A stretch of DNA of 64,000 nucleotides from Sorangium aterium (GCF_028368935.1 NZ_JAQNDK010000001.1:1488001-1552000); one strand, 5' to 3'. Positions 40,228 to 49,313 are shown, numbered from the stretch's first letter. Program-made: numbers and translations. Notes: a model not told the origin generated them from the sequence alone.

Positions 40228-41535
40228 CTAGCGGCGGAACAGCCCGGACATGAACCGCGATGGCGGCGGGAGCTGCCGTGGACGCCACGCCGACGCGGCG
40301 ACGAGGGACACGCCGTTGCGCATGAGCAGGATCGCGGGCTCGTCGCTCCGGACGTCGAACCCCTGGTTCAGGCGGAGCGCTCCGCGGACCAGCGACTCGT
40401 GCGGCGAGACGCGGAGCGGCTCGAAGCCGTTCATGCGGAGGCGGCGCTGCCAGGCGCCCCGGCGCTCGTGCCGCTCGACGCGCGCGGCCCCCTCGCCCAC
40501 CACCACATTCATCACCTCCTGCCCGAAGAAGACCTGCTCGATGGTCTCCCGCGCGGCGATGTGCGGCGGGAGCAGCGCTTCGAGCGCCTGGAATACCGCA
40601 TAGTAGTGGCCGATCGCCTCCGACAGCCGCGGGAGGAACTGGTGCGCGTTGTGCTCCACATCCGGCTCGACGAGCGTCAGCACGCGCGGCGACAGCGCGC
40701 GGATCCTCGTGAGGATGGTGTCGCGGTTCGCGGTGGCGTGCACCGAGGCATCCGGCACATGGTGCAATGCGAACGCCGCATTGACCGCAATGGGCGCCGT
40801 GGAGCGGGACGCGATACGGCTCCAGTCGACGCGCTCCACCGAGGACGCGACGCCGTGGAACTCGAAGGGGACCTTCAGCCGCTCCGCCCACCCCCCGATG
40901 AAGGCGCCCGCCCAGCGCAGCCGCTGCTCGGGATCGGGGCCCCGGCACGGCAGATCGATACCGGTCAGCCGGACCCGCGGCGGGCCGCCGGGCCGCGTCG
41001 CCAGCCGGTGTAGCAGGAATGGCCACTGCGTACCGCCGCCAACGCCGATGTCGATGACATGGATCTCCCCCTCGTCCTGGAACGCCTCGACGATGGCCGC
41101 GTTCGCGCTGAGGTAGCCGAACCGGATGAGCGGCGTCGCGTGCACGAGCAGCTGAAACGCCGCGAGCATGTCCCGCGGCCCGGCGCTGCGCAGGTACAGA
41201 TTCCCATCGCCGGAGCGATCTCCGTCCAGGCGGGCGAGCAGCGCCCTGCCAAACACGCCAGAAATGCGCTCGGACGCGTCCCCCGTATCGGGTTCGGCCC
41301 GCAGGATGCCCTCGATGAGGGCCCTCGCGCGCTCGCCATCCCCCGCGTCGATCGCCTCGCCCGCCGCGAGGAGGCGGCTCAGGAACGGGCGGCGACGCGA
41401 GTGGGTTTGGCGGGTTCCCGAGCTCGGCTGCTGCCCTGGGCTGGACGCGGTCGAGCTGGTGGGCCCCTCGATGTGCGCTCGTAGGCTAAGAGGCGCCTCT
41501 TCGGCCGATACTACGTGTCTACGGATCGCGTTCAT
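40228..41535 (-). CDS. GRAS-domain protein (bacterial homologue of the plant GRAS family)
   Basis: The 435-residue protein carries plant GRAS landmarks in order: a leucine-rich helical part (about 52-150, LLAAGEAIDAGDGERARALI), the VHIID-like motif IHVIDIGVGGGTQWPFLLHRL (read in two parts at 158-178), a second helical part (about 200-262, with AVNAAFALHHVPD), a PFYRE-like region (about 283-320, LTLVEPDVEHN) and a SAW region ending ERHERRGAWQRRLRMNGF and LVAASAW (355-417). GRAS folds are Rossmann methyltransferase-like, and bacterial members were proposed to bind or methylate small molecules. No DNA-binding domain is attached. A Ser/Pro-rich N-terminus of about 48 residues is unlikely to be structured. 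Exact substrate unknown. Confidence 0.85.
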   Translation of the reverse strand: MNAIRRHVVSAEEAPLSLRAHIEGPTSSTASSPGQQPSSGTRQTHSRRRPFLSRLLAAGEAIDAGDGERARALIEGILRAEPDTGDASERISGVFGRALLARLDGDRSGDGNLYLRSAGPRDMLAAFQLLVHATPLIRFGYLSANAAIVEAFQDEGEIHVIDIGVGGGTQWPFLLHRLATRPGGPPRVRLTGIDLPCRGPDPEQRLRWAGAFIGGWAERLKVPFEFHGVASSVERVDWSRIASRSTAPIAVNAAFALHHVPDASVHATANRDTILTRIRALSPRVLTLVEPDVEHNAHQFLPRLSEAIGHYYAVFQALEALLPPHIAARETIEQVFFGQEVMNVVVGEGAARVERHERRGAWQRRLRMNGFEPLRVSPHESLVRGALRLNQGFDVRSDEPAILLMRNGVSLVAASAWRPRQLPPPSRFMSGLFRR

Positions 41536-42497
41536 GGTGTCCAGGGCTGTTCAACCAGGCAGCCCGCCGTCCTGGCTGGGCTCTCCGCAGGCGGCCGATT
41601 TCAGGCGCGAACGCATGACGTCGACCACCTCGCAGGAGCCAGGGGTTTCAATGTTTGCAGATGTCGCTGAGGGAGAGCCCGACGGCGAGCAGGGAGCAGG
41701 CGCTCGGCGGCCGCGCGCCCGCGGCAAGGCCGCGAAGCGCAGCGCCCGCCCGTGACGCGACGGGGCCTGAGCTCGCACGGAGACCCGAGAGGCAACTCTC
41801 TGTACATCGATGAAGCCGCCCGCCCGGTCAAGTCCAAGATCGTCATTGTGCGTCGCGCGCCCGTCCTCGTGTTCCGCGCGCCGTCCGAGCCTGTCTTCTG
41901 GCGACAGACGTAGGCATTCGTAGGCGTCCCGCGAGGCGAGCGTGATCGCGCCGCAGGCGGAAGCCCGGCCGGCCCCGGCGCGCGCGGATCGCGCGGAGCG
42001 CGGCCTCGATGACGCAGGCCGCGCGCGACGCACGGGCCCGCGGGACACTTCACTGGTGGTCTCTTCAGGGCGCATCGTGGGCTCCGACCTGGCGAGCACG
42101 CGCCGGACTCGTCGAGTGGACCGTGGTCGTGACAGCACCTCGCTGGGGACGGGGCTTACACACCACATTACAACCCGCATAATCAGCTCTGTAAAGTCCC
42201 TATACATGGGCGCTCGGTCGATCGATCCCACGTTGCGTCGCCAGATGGAGGCAACCCTGCGACGATCGGGCGCTCCTTCGCCCGAGAAACAGCGCCGCGA
42301 GGGCCTTCAGGCCTTCGTAAGGAGCAGAGCGTTTGCTGGAGGTGATGTACGGAACGACCGCCCCCTCGGGCTCAGCAGCCTACGCCGGGAGTGACTTCGT
42401 CATCGCAACGCAGCCGGGTGACGAGCGCTCTCCAGCGACGCGGCGGCACCATTGACGCACTCCTGCACCTGTGCATGCGACGGCGGGCGCCAGCGGT
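41536..42497. other. 962-bp region without an assigned gene
   Basis: This follows the sigma54 activator and precedes the GRAS gene, both on the minus strand. Open frames on both strands have mixed codon use and I do not call them. At 42156-42183 TTACAC, 16 bases and CATAAT form a plausible + strand sigma70 promoter in an AT-rich island; 23 bases later a 62-codon frame opens (42206-42394, MGARSIDPTLRRQMEATLRR) with about 70 percent GC at third positions, well below its neighbours. It could be a small gene, an RNA or decayed DNA. Confidence 0.5.
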
Positions 42498-43886
42498 TCA
42501 GTCGTTATCGGACAGGTCGCTTCCCTCGGCGAAGTGGGAGCGATCGACGCCATTCTTCTCGAGCCAGCGTCGAATTCGATTCCTGTGCACTCCGAGCCTG
42601 ATGGCGGCGCGAGACACATTGCCTCGCTCGAGGCGAAGCGCCTCGGCGATCTCATCTTCGGGCGGCGCCTGTCCTGCGCGCGCCGGTCGAACATCGCTCG
42701 CCGTCGGCCGGGCGTGCGGCTCGAGCGCCTCCGGGCTCAGCCCGACGCCGGCGAGCGGGTCCAGATCCTTGGCCTCGACCGTGCGCCGCCCCTCGTCGAG
42801 CGCGCGCGTCACGGCGCGCCGCGCCTCGCCGACGAACTCGCGCAGATTCCCCGGCCAGCGGCGCATCGCACACGCGATGATCATTGAATGGTGAATCGTC
42901 GGCGACCCACTCTGAGCGGCCGCGCCGACCGCCTTTGCGCATTGCGCGAGCAGCCACGGGATCTCCTCGGTCCGCTCGCGGAGGGGCGGGAGCCGGACCT
43001 CGGGCCGGCCGATACGGTAGTAGAGATCATCCCGGAAGCGGCCCTGGGCGACGCGGGCGCGGAGGTCGTGTGTCGCCGCGCAGATCCGGATTTGCACCGG
43101 GCGAGGCGCGACCGCGCCGAGCTCAAGGACCTGCCGGGTGTCGATCGTCCGCAGCAGCTTCGCCTGGACCGCCGCGTCGAGCTCCGCCACCTCGTCGAGG
43201 AAGAGCGTGCCTCCGTGGGCGGCCTGCACATAGCCGTCGGTGTCGTGCGTCGCGCCGGAGTAAGCGCCGCGCCTGGCGCCGAAGAGGAGCCGCTCCGCCA
43301 GGCCCTCCGGGATGGCCGCGCAGTTGACGGCGACGAACGGGCCGCGCGCCTGCGGCCCCGCCTCGTGGTAGGCGCGCGCCGCGAGCTCCTTGCCCGTGCC
43401 GCTCTCGCCCGTCACGAGGAGGCTGTCTCCCGCGGCCGCGGCGCGGATGATCGTGTCGTAAATCAGCTGCAGCCTCGGCCCGAGGACGCTCTCTTTCTCG
43501 ACGCGCACGCCCCCGCGCGCGAAGCTCCGGATGTCGCTGAGCGCAAGGAACACCGACGTCCCCGCGCCGACGACCTGGATCGCGTCCCTCCGCACCTCGC
43601 CGCGGATCGGCTCGCCGTTGACCGACGTCCCGTTGGTGCTGCCGAGGTCCTCCACGGTCCAAGCGCCGCCGTCGTACGCGATGCGGGCGTGTCGTCGCGA
43701 CATGAGCGAGTCGTCCATGAGGGGCACGCCGCCGACGCCTCCGCGACCCACCACCACGGAGCCACGATCCAGCGGGATCGGAGCGCAGCGCGGCTGATCC
43801 CCCGAGAAGATCAGGACGATGCCGGGAACGGGCTCGGCGACCGAGGGCTCCGGTGAAACCGAGACGCGGACGGTGGAGTGGTCCAT
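42498..43886 (-). CDS. FHA-domain sigma54-dependent transcription activator
   Basis: The 462-residue regulator has an N-terminal FHA domain (about 24-118: VVVGRGG, SRRHARI, LGSTNGTSVNG), which binds phosphothreonine and so links it to Ser/Thr kinases. The AAA+ domain follows: Walker A GESGTGKE (160-167), Walker B GGTLFLDE (225-232) and RFRDDLYYRI. The sigma54-contact loop reads GAYSGA (207-212) in place of GAFTGA. A Fis-type helix-turn-helix closes the protein (about 415-452, NVSRAAIRLGVHRNRIRRWL). It is divergent from the gene at 44093 across 206 bp that hold a sigma54-type promoter, which may be its target. Confidence 0.94.
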   Translation of the reverse strand: MDHSTVRVSVSPEPSVAEPVPGIVLIFSGDQPRCAPIPLDRGSVVVGRGGVGGVPLMDDSLMSRRHARIAYDGGAWTVEDLGSTNGTSVNGEPIRGEVRRDAIQVVGAGTSVFLALSDIRSFARGGVRVEKESVLGPRLQLIYDTIIRAAAAGDSLLVTGESGTGKELAARAYHEAGPQARGPFVAVNCAAIPEGLAERLLFGARRGAYSGATHDTDGYVQAAHGGTLFLDEVAELDAAVQAKLLRTIDTRQVLELGAVAPRPVQIRICAATHDLRARVAQGRFRDDLYYRIGRPEVRLPPLRERTEEIPWLLAQCAKAVGAAAQSGSPTIHHSMIIACAMRRWPGNLREFVGEARRAVTRALDEGRRTVEAKDLDPLAGVGLSPEALEPHARPTASDVRPARAGQAPPEDEIAEALRLERGNVSRAAIRLGVHRNRIRRWLEKNGVDRSHFAEGSDLSDND

Positions 43887-43914
43887 CGGGCACAATCTTA
43901 CCCGTTGAAGAACC

Positions 43915-43935
43915 TGGCCGGCCAGTGGCCGGCCA
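43915..43935. promoter_or_regulatory. Paired palindromes, candidate activator binding sites
   Basis: The 10-bp perfect palindrome TGGCCGGCCA occurs twice (43915-43924 and 43926-43935), centres 11 bp apart, that is one helical turn. The pair lies 29-49 bp in front of the activator gene (43886) and about 96-116 bp upstream of the predicted sigma54 start near 44031, the usual place for enhancer sites. Confidence 0.45.
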
Positions 43936-44004
43936 TCCCAACGGCCCGCGAACGCTCTCTGGGCAGAACTCCCAGCAAATCCATGTCGCCCCGTTCGCCA
44001 GGTT

Positions 44005-44020
44005 CGGCACAAGTTGTGCT
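44005..44020 (+). promoter_or_regulatory. Sigma54-type -24/-12 promoter
   Basis: CGGCACA-AGTT-GTGCT matches 9 of 12 fixed positions of TGGCACGNNNNTTGCW, with the invariant GG and GC correctly spaced. Predicted start near 44031, 62 bases before the ATG at 44093. The core GCACAAGTTGTGC is also a perfect palindrome, so it could instead be an operator. Confidence 0.5.
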
Positions 44021-44092
44021 TGTTCCCTCGGCATGGTGGCCTCTGCAAGAGCTCGCATCCATCGGGACCGGGGGTCCGCCCTCGAGGTGAAC

Positions 44093-44740
44093 ATGGGATC
44101 CGGCCGCAACATCGAGGAGGCGAGCCGCCGCTCGTCCCGGCGTCTGCACACATCCCGCACCCTGCCGAGCCTCCCCTCCCACCCCGGTCTCCAGAGCATC
44201 AGCGGCCTCCGCGGCGCGCTCGAGTTCCTCGAGTGGCCGGCGTCCGAGTGGACGCCCAAGGACCTCCAGGACTGGTTCGTGGACCACCTGGTGACCCCGG
44301 GCCTGATGAAGCGCCCCCAGATCGTGCGCGAGCCCGGCGCGACGCCCGTCATGCTCGATCCCCGGGCCGACGGCAGCAGCAACCTCGAGGAGCTCATCCA
44401 CAAGGCCCGCGGGCGCGTCATCACGGCCCTGCGGGGGCTGATCGCGCCCGTCGCCGACGATCGATTCCTGAACGCGGCGATCTACGGGGGCAGGGTCCGC
44501 CGGGCGGCGGTCGGCGGCCGTCCCGTCTGGGTCGCCTCGCCGCGCGAGATCGACTTCCTCGGTGACATTGTGCTCAGCTTGCTCGCCGCCGACATCCTGC
44601 TCGACCGGGAGTTCTATCGCGCACACCTGTGCATCTGCGAGGTGTGCGGAAGGGTGTCATTCAAGGAGACCGCGGACGCGCGAGGCGTATGCAGCGAGCA
44701 TCGGAGCAGTGTGTCCGGGTTTACGCCGCGGGTGCGCTGA
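44093..44740 (+). CDS. Unknown protein with a C-terminal Cys/His cluster
   Basis: The 215-residue product starts at the ATG at 44093, with GAGGTGA about 5 bases upstream. Residues 1-35 are basic and Ser/Arg-rich; 35-175 are mixed helical (GALEFLEWPASEWTPKDLQD, later VLSLLAADILLDREFYRAHL). The C-terminus has Cys180, Cys182, Cys185, Cys200 and His203 (CICEVCGRV, GVCSEH), probably a zinc-binding knuckle. There is no signal peptide. I recognise no family. It is divergent from the FHA-sigma54 activator and preceded by a -24/-12 element, so it is the prime candidate target of that regulator. Confidence 0.72.
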   Translation: MGSGRNIEEASRRSSRRLHTSRTLPSLPSHPGLQSISGLRGALEFLEWPASEWTPKDLQDWFVDHLVTPGLMKRPQIVREPGATPVMLDPRADGSSNLEELIHKARGRVITALRGLIAPVADDRFLNAAIYGGRVRRAAVGGRPVWVASPREIDFLGDIVLSLLAADILLDREFYRAHLCICEVCGRVSFKETADARGVCSEHRSSVSGFTPRVR

Positions 44741-44775
44741 GCGCCTGCGGCGGAGCCGTGATGCTCGTGACGATA

Positions 44776-44799
44776 AAGGCCGGCTGAAGAGCCGGCCTT
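44776..44799. terminator. Strong intrinsic-type terminator hairpin
   Basis: AAGGCCGGCT (44776-44785) and AGCCGGCCTT (44790-44799) form a perfect 10-bp stem with the tetraloop GAAG, between two convergent genes. It should work for the + strand gene ending at 44740 and, being symmetrical, for the minus-strand Ton operon. Confidence 0.8.
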
Positions 44800-44868
44800 C
44801 GTCATTTCTCTCGCCACGGATCCGGTCCGCCCACCGCGTCGCGGAGGGCCGGCGCGGACGGCGCGGCG

Positions 44869-46296
44869 TCAGTTCGCGTCGAACGAGACCCAGGCGCCCG
44901 TCGCCCAGGTGTCATCGGCCTTGAAGGCGCCGATGTACTTCGCCTCCGGGTCGAAGAAGCCGTCATCCGGCGGGGTCGCCGCGTTCTCGGTGAGCGTGGC
45001 CTCGGGCCGGAAGTCGGGCGTGGCGGCGAAGCAGTCGGCGAGCCCAGGATCATCGGTGCTGTTGGTCGCCTCGTCCCCGAACCACGCGACCTCGTCCGCG
45101 CCAGCGTCGTCGTCGTCGTCGAGCTTCGACTCGGTCGCCGCCTCGGTATCCGTCTCTTCGTAGGCGATGTTCTCCTCGATGTTGCCGAAGAAGATCGAGC
45201 TCGCGAGCTCGACCTCGGTGAGCTCGTTACGCAGATCCACCCCCGCCTCGAAGCCGGTCACGATGGTGTTGAAGATGTGGGCCTTCGTCGAGCGGCGGAG
45301 CAGCATGCCGTACTGCTGCTTGTCGACCTCCTTGTTCTTGCCGCACAGGGTCGCGTTGTAGATCGTCGGCTCGCTGAGGGGCGTGTTGGCCGACGAATCG
45401 GCGTCGTTGTCGCCCTCGAAGCCGTTCGTCTCGTCGGCGACGGACGGGTCCTGCTGGAGCGCGAGGAACTGGAGCTTGCCGGTGTAGCCGAGATCCCAGT
45501 CGAAGCCGTCGTCGCCGTTCTGCGCGCAGATGAGGTGCTTCGCGTTGACGGTGCCGCCGAAGAACTCGAAGCAATCGTCGAGCGTGTGGTGCACCATCAC
45601 GTGATCGACGGTCGTCCCGGAGCCGACGCCGGCGAAGGTGAGGCCGTTGACCTCGTTGTCCTGAGAGAGGAGGATCCCGCTGTACTCGATGCGCACGTAC
45701 TCGAGGACACCGCTGTTGTCCGCGGGCTTGTCGCCGCCGTACTCCGTGCCTTCGCCGGTGATGCCCTCGACGTTGGCCTTGCCGCCTTCCACGTTGACGG
45801 GCGCCTCGCCGAGCAGGATGACGCCGCCCCAGTCGCCGGCGGCGCGATCGCCCGCCTCGCCCTGGCTCGTGAACACGATGGGCTTGCTCGCCGTGCCCTT
45901 GGCGTTGATCTTGGCGCCGGGCTTCACGACGAGCGTGGCGAGGCTCACCTTCTCGCCCATGATCGTCGTGCCGGGCTCGATGGTCAGGGTCGCGCCGCGC
46001 TCGACGAAGATGATCCCCTTCATGAGGTAGCACTTGTCGGCGGTCCACTTCGTGCTGGCGGTGATCGCCTCGCTGACCTCCACCGGGGAGGAGCAATCGG
46101 CGCTGACGTCGCCACCACCACCTCCGTCGCCACCGCCGCCACCGCCGCCACCGCCACCGTCACCGCCGCTAGCGGAGCTGCTCGCGGACGAGGTGCCGGT
46201 CGAGGACGGGGAGATCGAGTCGTCATCGCCGCACGCGGCGAACGCCGCGACGGACAGCGCCGAGGCGCAAACCAAGCCCAATTTGAATGTACGCAA
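44869..46296 (-). CDS. Surface lipoprotein, right-handed beta-helix type
   Basis: The start is a TTG at 46296 supported by a strong AGGAGGT nine bases upstream. The signal peptide ends AAFAAC (Cys22), so it is a lipoprotein. A Ser/Gly linker (about 28-62) with a 19-residue Gly-rich tract separates the anchor from a repetitive domain (about 70-460) of beta-helix character: ATLTIEPGTTIMGEK, VLEYVRIEYSGIL, VDHVMVHHTLDDCFEFFGG. It is the last gene of the Ton operon, 80 bp behind the receptor gene, and probably binds or presents the receptor's substrate at the cell surface. The Asp-rich DDDDD stretch near residue 396 suggests cation binding. Confidence 0.85.
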   Translation of the reverse strand: MRTFKLGLVCASALSVAAFAACGDDDSISPSSTGTSSASSSASGGDGGGGGGGGGGDGGGGGDVSADCSSPVEVSEAITASTKWTADKCYLMKGIIFVERGATLTIEPGTTIMGEKVSLATLVVKPGAKINAKGTASKPIVFTSQGEAGDRAAGDWGGVILLGEAPVNVEGGKANVEGITGEGTEYGGDKPADNSGVLEYVRIEYSGILLSQDNEVNGLTFAGVGSGTTVDHVMVHHTLDDCFEFFGGTVNAKHLICAQNGDDGFDWDLGYTGKLQFLALQQDPSVADETNGFEGDNDADSSANTPLSEPTIYNATLCGKNKEVDKQQYGMLLRRSTKAHIFNTIVTGFEAGVDLRNELTEVELASSIFFGNIEENIAYEETDTEAATESKLDDDDDAGADEVAWFGDEATNSTDDPGLADCFAATPDFRPEATLTENAATPPDDGFFDPEAKYIGAFKADDTWATGAWVSFDAN

Positions 46297-46376
46297 TTTA
46301 TTCTACCTCCTGCCCCAACATGGCGCATGTAGGAAAACTCGTGACGAGCGCCGCGTGACGATTCAATGGCAGGTGC

Positions 46377-49313
46377 TCAGTAGGTGAACGCAGCGCTCAA
46401 CGTCACAGTCGTCCCAACGCTGTACTGGCTGGCGATCTTGTCCTCATCGCCGTCGCTCCCCTTGGTGACGCGGATGGGCGCATTGATGAGGTTCTCGCCG
46501 GCCAGCTTCAGCTCGATGTGCTCGCCGAGGCGCTGGGCCAGGGTCAAGTCGATCTGGTGCCGCGGCTGCTCGTACTCGTCCTCCAGCCCCTTGCGACCCA
46601 CCCGCTTGAGCCGGGCGCCGAACACGTTGTAGAGGAGCCGGGCGCTCGTGCCGGTCGACTCGCTGGCATAATCGAGCCCCAGGTTCACCACGAAGGGGGA
46701 TTGCCCCTGGAGCGGGTGCGTCGGGGTGCTCTCGATGGTGACCCCTCCCTCGTTGTCGTCGGGATCGATCGTCACTTCCGACTGCACGAACGTGAGGTTT
46801 CCGAGCGCCGTGACCTCCTTCAGGAGCGGGGTGATGAAGCCCAGGCCCTTCCTGAGCTCGAGCTCGACCCCGGCGACATAACCGGCTTCGCCGTTCACGT
46901 AGCTGAGCCTGCCCCTGCCGCCGTTCGGGAAGATGATCTCCTCGATCGGATCCTGGAAGTGCTTGTAAAAGACGCTGACCGCGGCCACCTCGCCGGCCGT
47001 CGGGAAGATCTCGAAGCGGAGATCGGCGTTCACGACGCTCGTCCGCCCGAGTTCCGGATTGCCTTCCGCCTCCATCCCGCTGTATCCCTCCTGATACAAG
47101 GTCGGGCTGAGCTCGCGGAGCTGGGGTCGGGCCAGCGTCCTGGACACGCCGAGCCTGACATTCGAGATCGAGCTCGCCTTGACGATGACGTTGGCCGCAG
47201 GCAAGAGATCGACGTTATCGCTCTCGGCCCTCCTCTCGGGGCTCGCCGGGGAGTACCTGTCGAACGCCCTCAGCGACAGCGTGGAGGCCTCGATCCGGGC
47301 GCCGAGCACCGCGCGGAGCCATCGTGTGATCGACGCGTCCGTCATCACGTAACCGGCGTAGAGATCGCTGTTCGCCGTGTAGGAGTCGGTCTCTCGCGTG
47401 ATCTCCTCCAGCTCGAGCGCCGTACCGATGTTCTCGTCCGAGAACAGCTGACCCGGCTCCTGGCGGAGGATCGTCGGATCCGAGCCCGGGCGCTGCTTGA
47501 ACCGGAACCGACGCGCGTTGAACTCGCGCTCTCGGAGGTTGAACAGACCGCCCAGCTTCAGCCGGGTCGGAGTGTCCCCACGGACGAGAGGCTGGGTATA
47601 GGAGAGCTGCCCGCCGTAGTTCACGTCGGTCATGTCGCTGAAGAAGTGGGCGCCGCTCAGCGTGCCCTCGTCCCACGAGAAGGCTCCGCTCGTATCGTCC
47701 CTGATGTAGACGGTCTCTCTCGTATCGGGCTCGTCCGAGGACGCGCCGGAGATGGACGCCTTCCAGTCGAGGGTGCCGCCGTCCAGCGCTCCGAAGCGGT
47801 GCTCTCCCTGGAGCTGACCCAAGGTGAGGGCGCGGGAGATGAACCGCTGCTGTGTATCGCGAAACGCGCTGCTGCCGTCCAGAGGGTTCCCGCTGACCTC
47901 GCTGGCCAGGTCCTCCGACGAGCGGCTGTGGAGCCCGGTGATCGTCACCTTGTGGTTCTGATCGGGGTTGTAGGTGGCGCTGGCGAAGGCGCCCCAGGAC
48001 ACCTGATCACGGATGCTTCCGGTGCTGGTGTCGGCGTTGGGTATGGGCTCGCCGCCCAGAGGATCGGGGTCGAATTTCCTCGTGCGCTCTTCAGCGCGCG
48101 GAGCGAACTTCCGGCCATAGCTCAGGGTGGCGATGTAACCGAGGCGCTGCTCGCCGCCGAGCTTCAGGGTGTCGCCAACGACCACGCTGCCGCTCCCGTT
48201 CGGCGGGGTGAATGACCGTGTCGTCACCATCGACGAGTTGATCGCCCGCCCGTAGGCCGTCATCTCGTCCCTCGTGATGGTGCCGCCGCCCGGCTTGCGG
48301 CCGAGTCGCAACACCTTGTAGTCGGGGATCTCGCTGGGAAGCGCGCGCGCGCCGCCGTCGATCCCGAGCCAGTCGGTGCCCGATCCGGCGTAGGTCAGCC
48401 GATCACGGAACGTCGCCTGGCTGTTCAGCCCGAGCGACAGCGATGCCTGGAAGAGGAACTTCGTCGGGAGCTCGCGTGTGTTGATCTGGACCGAGCCGCC
48501 CGCGAAGTCGCCGGGGAGATCGGGCGTGAACGTCTTGACGACGGTGATGTCGCTGAGGACCAGCGACGGAAAGAGATCCAGCGGGACGGCCTGCCGGTCG
48601 GGCTCGGGGCTCGGCAGGGGGGCGCCGTTCAGGAGCGCGTTCGTGTAGCGCTCGCCCAGGCCACGGACGTAGACGTACCTGTTGTCGACCACGGTCGCGC
48701 CGACGATGCGCTTCGCGGCCTCGGCGGCGTTGCGATCGGGCGTCTTCGCGATCTCCTTCGCGCCGATGGCGTCGCCCACGTGGGCCGCGTTCTTCCGGAT
48801 GAGCAGCTGCGCCGCGACGCTCGCCCGCTCCGGCTCGAACTCGACCTCGATGACCTCCTCTGTCTGCTGATCGGGATCGAGGCCGACATCGACCTGGACC
48901 ACCTGCCCGGCGGTCACCCGTACGTCCTGCACGCGCTGCGGCTTGTGCGCCTCGTACCAGACCCGCAGCTGATGGGTGCCCGGCGGGAGCTCCAGGCGAT
49001 ACCGCCCGTCGAGGTCCGCGATCGCCTTGAGCTTCGTCCCCACGACGGACACCTGGGCGTCGAGCAAGGGCTCTCTCGTGGCGGTGTCGGTGACGACGCC
49101 CCACACCACGCCTTTCCCCGCGGGCGGCGGGCGCGACGGGCTCGGCTCATCGAGCCCCGCGACGTCCTCCGCCGCAGGGCCGCCGGCCTGATGCGCCGCG
49201 CCGTCCGGCTGCGGCGCAGCGGCTCCGGGGTCGCCCTGCGCGAAGGCCGTGGCCCCCCAGCAAAGCGGTGTCACCAGCGCTGCGACTACCCCCGAGATCC
49301 TTCTGCGACTCAT
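46377..49313 (-). CDS. TonB-dependent outer-membrane receptor with N-terminal CarboxypepD_reg domain
   Basis: The 978-residue protein has a signal peptide (cleavage near residue 25, ATAFA), a carboxypeptidase-regulatory beta-sandwich (about 62-150, VWGVVTDTATREPLLDAQVS), a plug domain (KEIAKTPDRNAAEAAKRIVG, YVYVRGLGERYTNALLNG, GDFAGGSVQINTRELP) and a beta-barrel ending in an aromatic residue (LSAAFTY). The plug pattern matches the family that takes up complex organic ligands, not the classic siderophore receptors, but the ligand cannot be read. It is encoded with its own TonB-ExbB-ExbD genes and with the beta-helix lipoprotein. Confidence 0.93.
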   Translation of the reverse strand: MSRRRISGVVAALVTPLCWGATAFAQGDPGAAAPQPDGAAHQAGGPAAEDVAGLDEPSPSRPPPAGKGVVWGVVTDTATREPLLDAQVSVVGTKLKAIADLDGRYRLELPPGTHQLRVWYEAHKPQRVQDVRVTAGQVVQVDVGLDPDQQTEEVIEVEFEPERASVAAQLLIRKNAAHVGDAIGAKEIAKTPDRNAAEAAKRIVGATVVDNRYVYVRGLGERYTNALLNGAPLPSPEPDRQAVPLDLFPSLVLSDITVVKTFTPDLPGDFAGGSVQINTRELPTKFLFQASLSLGLNSQATFRDRLTYAGSGTDWLGIDGGARALPSEIPDYKVLRLGRKPGGGTITRDEMTAYGRAINSSMVTTRSFTPPNGSGSVVVGDTLKLGGEQRLGYIATLSYGRKFAPRAEERTRKFDPDPLGGEPIPNADTSTGSIRDQVSWGAFASATYNPDQNHKVTITGLHSRSSEDLASEVSGNPLDGSSAFRDTQQRFISRALTLGQLQGEHRFGALDGGTLDWKASISGASSDEPDTRETVYIRDDTSGAFSWDEGTLSGAHFFSDMTDVNYGGQLSYTQPLVRGDTPTRLKLGGLFNLREREFNARRFRFKQRPGSDPTILRQEPGQLFSDENIGTALELEEITRETDSYTANSDLYAGYVMTDASITRWLRAVLGARIEASTLSLRAFDRYSPASPERRAESDNVDLLPAANVIVKASSISNVRLGVSRTLARPQLRELSPTLYQEGYSGMEAEGNPELGRTSVVNADLRFEIFPTAGEVAAVSVFYKHFQDPIEEIIFPNGGRGRLSYVNGEAGYVAGVELELRKGLGFITPLLKEVTALGNLTFVQSEVTIDPDDNEGGVTIESTPTHPLQGQSPFVVNLGLDYASESTGTSARLLYNVFGARLKRVGRKGLEDEYEQPRHQIDLTLAQRLGEHIELKLAGENLINAPIRVTKGSDGDEDKIASQYSVGTTVTLSAAFTY

